From positions 1-64,000 of the forward strand of contig NZ_JBHRSK010000012.1 of NCBI RefSeq assembly GCF_042643245.1: 64,000 bases of DNA, in the 5' to 3' direction. Shown here one piece after another: positions 63,147 through 64,000 of this stretch (the stretch's first letter is position 1; the number at the start of each line of letters is the position of its first letter). This DNA comes from Acidimangrovimonas pyrenivorans. Lineage in GTDB: Bacteria; Pseudomonadota; Alphaproteobacteria; Rhodobacterales; Rhodobacteraceae. A model generated the notes under the pieces. The model ran no database searches. It saw nothing but the letters and a program-made list of their open reading frames with translations, and was not told the origin of the DNA. A program made the translations under genes and the position numbers.

Positions 63147-63569
63147 CTACAGCTCCAGCATCATGTCGCGGTGGTCGATGCCGGCGTCGTCGTAGATCGG
63201 GCCGTAGGGCTCGAAGCCCAGCCGCTCGTAGAAGCCGAGCGCATGGACCTGCGCGCCCAGCTTGACCCGGGTGATCCCGGGCCGGGCGCGGAAATGGTCG
63301 ACGGCGGCCCGGACCAGCGCCGCGCCCAGCCCGGTGCCGCGGGTCTCGGCCAGCACGCAGACCCGGCCGAGCTTGCCCGTCTCGCCCTCGGCCAGCAGCC
63401 GAGCGGTGCCGACGGGGCGGCCGTCCGCGCGGGCCAGCAGATGCACCGCCTCGGCGTCGAGATCGTCGATCTCGTCGGCCTCGCTGACACCCTGCTCCTT
63501 GATGAAGACCTCGCGCCGCAGCATCAGGCAGGTTTCGATGTCCTGGGTTTCCGAGATCTCCGCGCTCAT
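63147..63569 (-). CDS. GNAT family N-acetyltransferase
   Basis: 140-residue acetyltransferase. The acetyl-CoA loop is R77-G-T-G-L-G (VCVLAETRGTGLGAALV). N-terminal LMLRREVFIKEQGVSEADEID is characteristic of the ElaA/YjcF-type GNAT group. The substrate is unknown. Its ATG overlaps the dapE stop (ATGA), so it is probably translated from the same message. Confidence 0.88.
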   Translation of the reverse strand: MSAEISETQDIETCLMLRREVFIKEQGVSEADEIDDLDAEAVHLLARADGRPVGTARLLAEGETGKLGRVCVLAETRGTGLGAALVRAAVDHFRARPGITRVKLGAQVHALGFYERLGFEPYGPIYDDAGIDHRDMMLEL

Positions 63570-64000
63570 GCGAAATAATCCGTCAGGATGCGGGTATAGA
63601 TCGCCTTGAGCTGGTGGATCAGCTCGACCTCGACCCGCTCGTCGACCTGGTGCATGGTCTTGCCGACCAGGCCGAACTCGACCACCGGGCAGTGGTCCTT
63701 GACGAAGCGCGCGTCCGAGGTGCCGCCGGTCGTCGACAGCTCGGGCCTGCGCCCGGTCTCGGCCTGAACCGCGCCGGCGACCAGCGTCGACAGATCGCCC
63801 GGAGGCGTCAGGAAGCTCTCGCCAGAGATCCGGGTGGTGATCGAGATCTCGACCCCGGTCTCCTCCTGCACCTTCCTGGCCTCGGTCCAGAGCCAGTCGG
63901 TCAGCGACTGGCCGCTATGGCTGTCGTTGAAGCGGATGTTGACGCTGGCGCGGCAGGCGGCGGGGATGACGTTGTTGGCCGGGTTGCCGGTGTCGATGGT
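63566..64000 (-). CDS. dapE: Succinyl-diaminopimelate desuccinylase, 3' part
   Basis: C-terminal part of a zinc metallopeptidase-family (M20) enzyme of lysine/diaminopimelate synthesis; the gene runs off the right edge. Visible are TIDTGNPANNVIPAACRASV, NIRFNDSHSGQSL, STTGGTSDARFVKDHCPVVE with the catalytic and zinc-site segment, and FGLVGKTMHQVDERV. This fits DapE closely. Confidence 0.92.
   Translation of the reverse strand, partial: TIDTGNPANNVIPAACRASVNIRFNDSHSGQSLTDWLWTEARKVQEETGVEISITTRISGESFLTPPGDLSTLVAGAVQAETGRRPELSTTGGTSDARFVKDHCPVVEFGLVGKTMHQVDERVEVELIHQLKAIYTRILTDYFA

Overview
The window looks like a chromosomal segment of a GC-rich alphaproteobacterium, most likely a member of the Rhodobacteraceae close to Paracoccus. 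This is an inference from several signs: strong GC bias at third codon positions; a NarR-type CRP/FNR regulator in front of narK1-narK2-narGHJI; a CcrM-type GANTC methyltransferase between two RNase H genes; a probable methylsuccinyl-CoA dehydrogenase of the ethylmalonyl-CoA pathway; and rpsT next to dnaA-dnaN-recF-gyrB. I cannot name the genus. I see no tRNA, rRNA, CRISPR array, prophage or insertion sequence. Most of the window is vertically inherited core genome plus small metabolic and transport genes.

Layout. 1-658 has no convincing gene. 659-3446 holds a DEAD-box RNA helicase, a class II aldolase-family enzyme and an exported peptidoglycan-binding protein. 3610-15561 is the respiratory nitrate reduction locus: narR on the minus strand, then narK1, narK2, narG, narH, narJ, narI, a parvulin-type prolyl isomerase and a DUF2478 protein in one tightly packed plus-strand run. 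FNR-like sites sit in front of both narR and narK1. 15584-18375 carries a MetX-like hydrolase, a cysteine hydrolase and a divergent LysR regulator. 18499-26772 (minus strand) is the replication-start cluster rpsT, dnaA, dnaN, recF, gyrB. A VOC-LysE gene pair is inserted between recF and gyrB, and gyrB has its own strong promoter.

26964-36169 contains a TauE/SafE permease, the acyl-CoA dehydrogenase (probable mcd), a nitrilase, an epimerase/reductase, recO, ispH, an AbrB-family permease, an internally deleted LysE-type gene, DUF3429 and rnhA. 36414-38255 is ccrM-rnhB. 38356-47284 has an epimerase, a voltage-sensor-type cation channel with a zinc ribbon, an MFS/monooxygenase-like fusion, leuB, a LysR/epimerase divergent pair, an EEP-family exported protein and an unknown polytopic membrane protein. 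47541-49570 is leuD-leuC. 49949-58538 runs mscS, a small exported protein, rsfS, rlmH, a DUF2161 protein, gpmI, envC-like, ctpA and rppH. 58659-64000 (minus strand) has a CDP-alcohol phosphotransferase, an MltB-type lytic transglycosylase, RNase R, a GNAT protein and the 3' part of dapE.

How the genes work together. NarK1/NarK2 bring nitrate in and send nitrite out, NarGHI reduces nitrate with quinol electrons, NarJ assembles the enzyme, and NarR (with FNR-type sites) would switch it on. RsfS and RlmH act on the large ribosomal subunit; EnvC-like, CtpA and the lytic transglycosylase act on the cell wall. LeuB, LeuC and LeuD supply three of the four leucine-branch subunits, from two separate loci.

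The less ordinary signals are small: a dispersed intergenic palindromic repeat (six places, one of them a head-to-head pair); GANTC-centred palindromes inside the putative ccrM and rpsT promoters; a perfect 16-bp palindrome over the gyrB -35 element; an arginine-rich short ORF coupled to rsfS; a 28-codon ORF ahead of leuC; and an in-frame deleted LysE gene. I did not find a clearly new multi-gene system.
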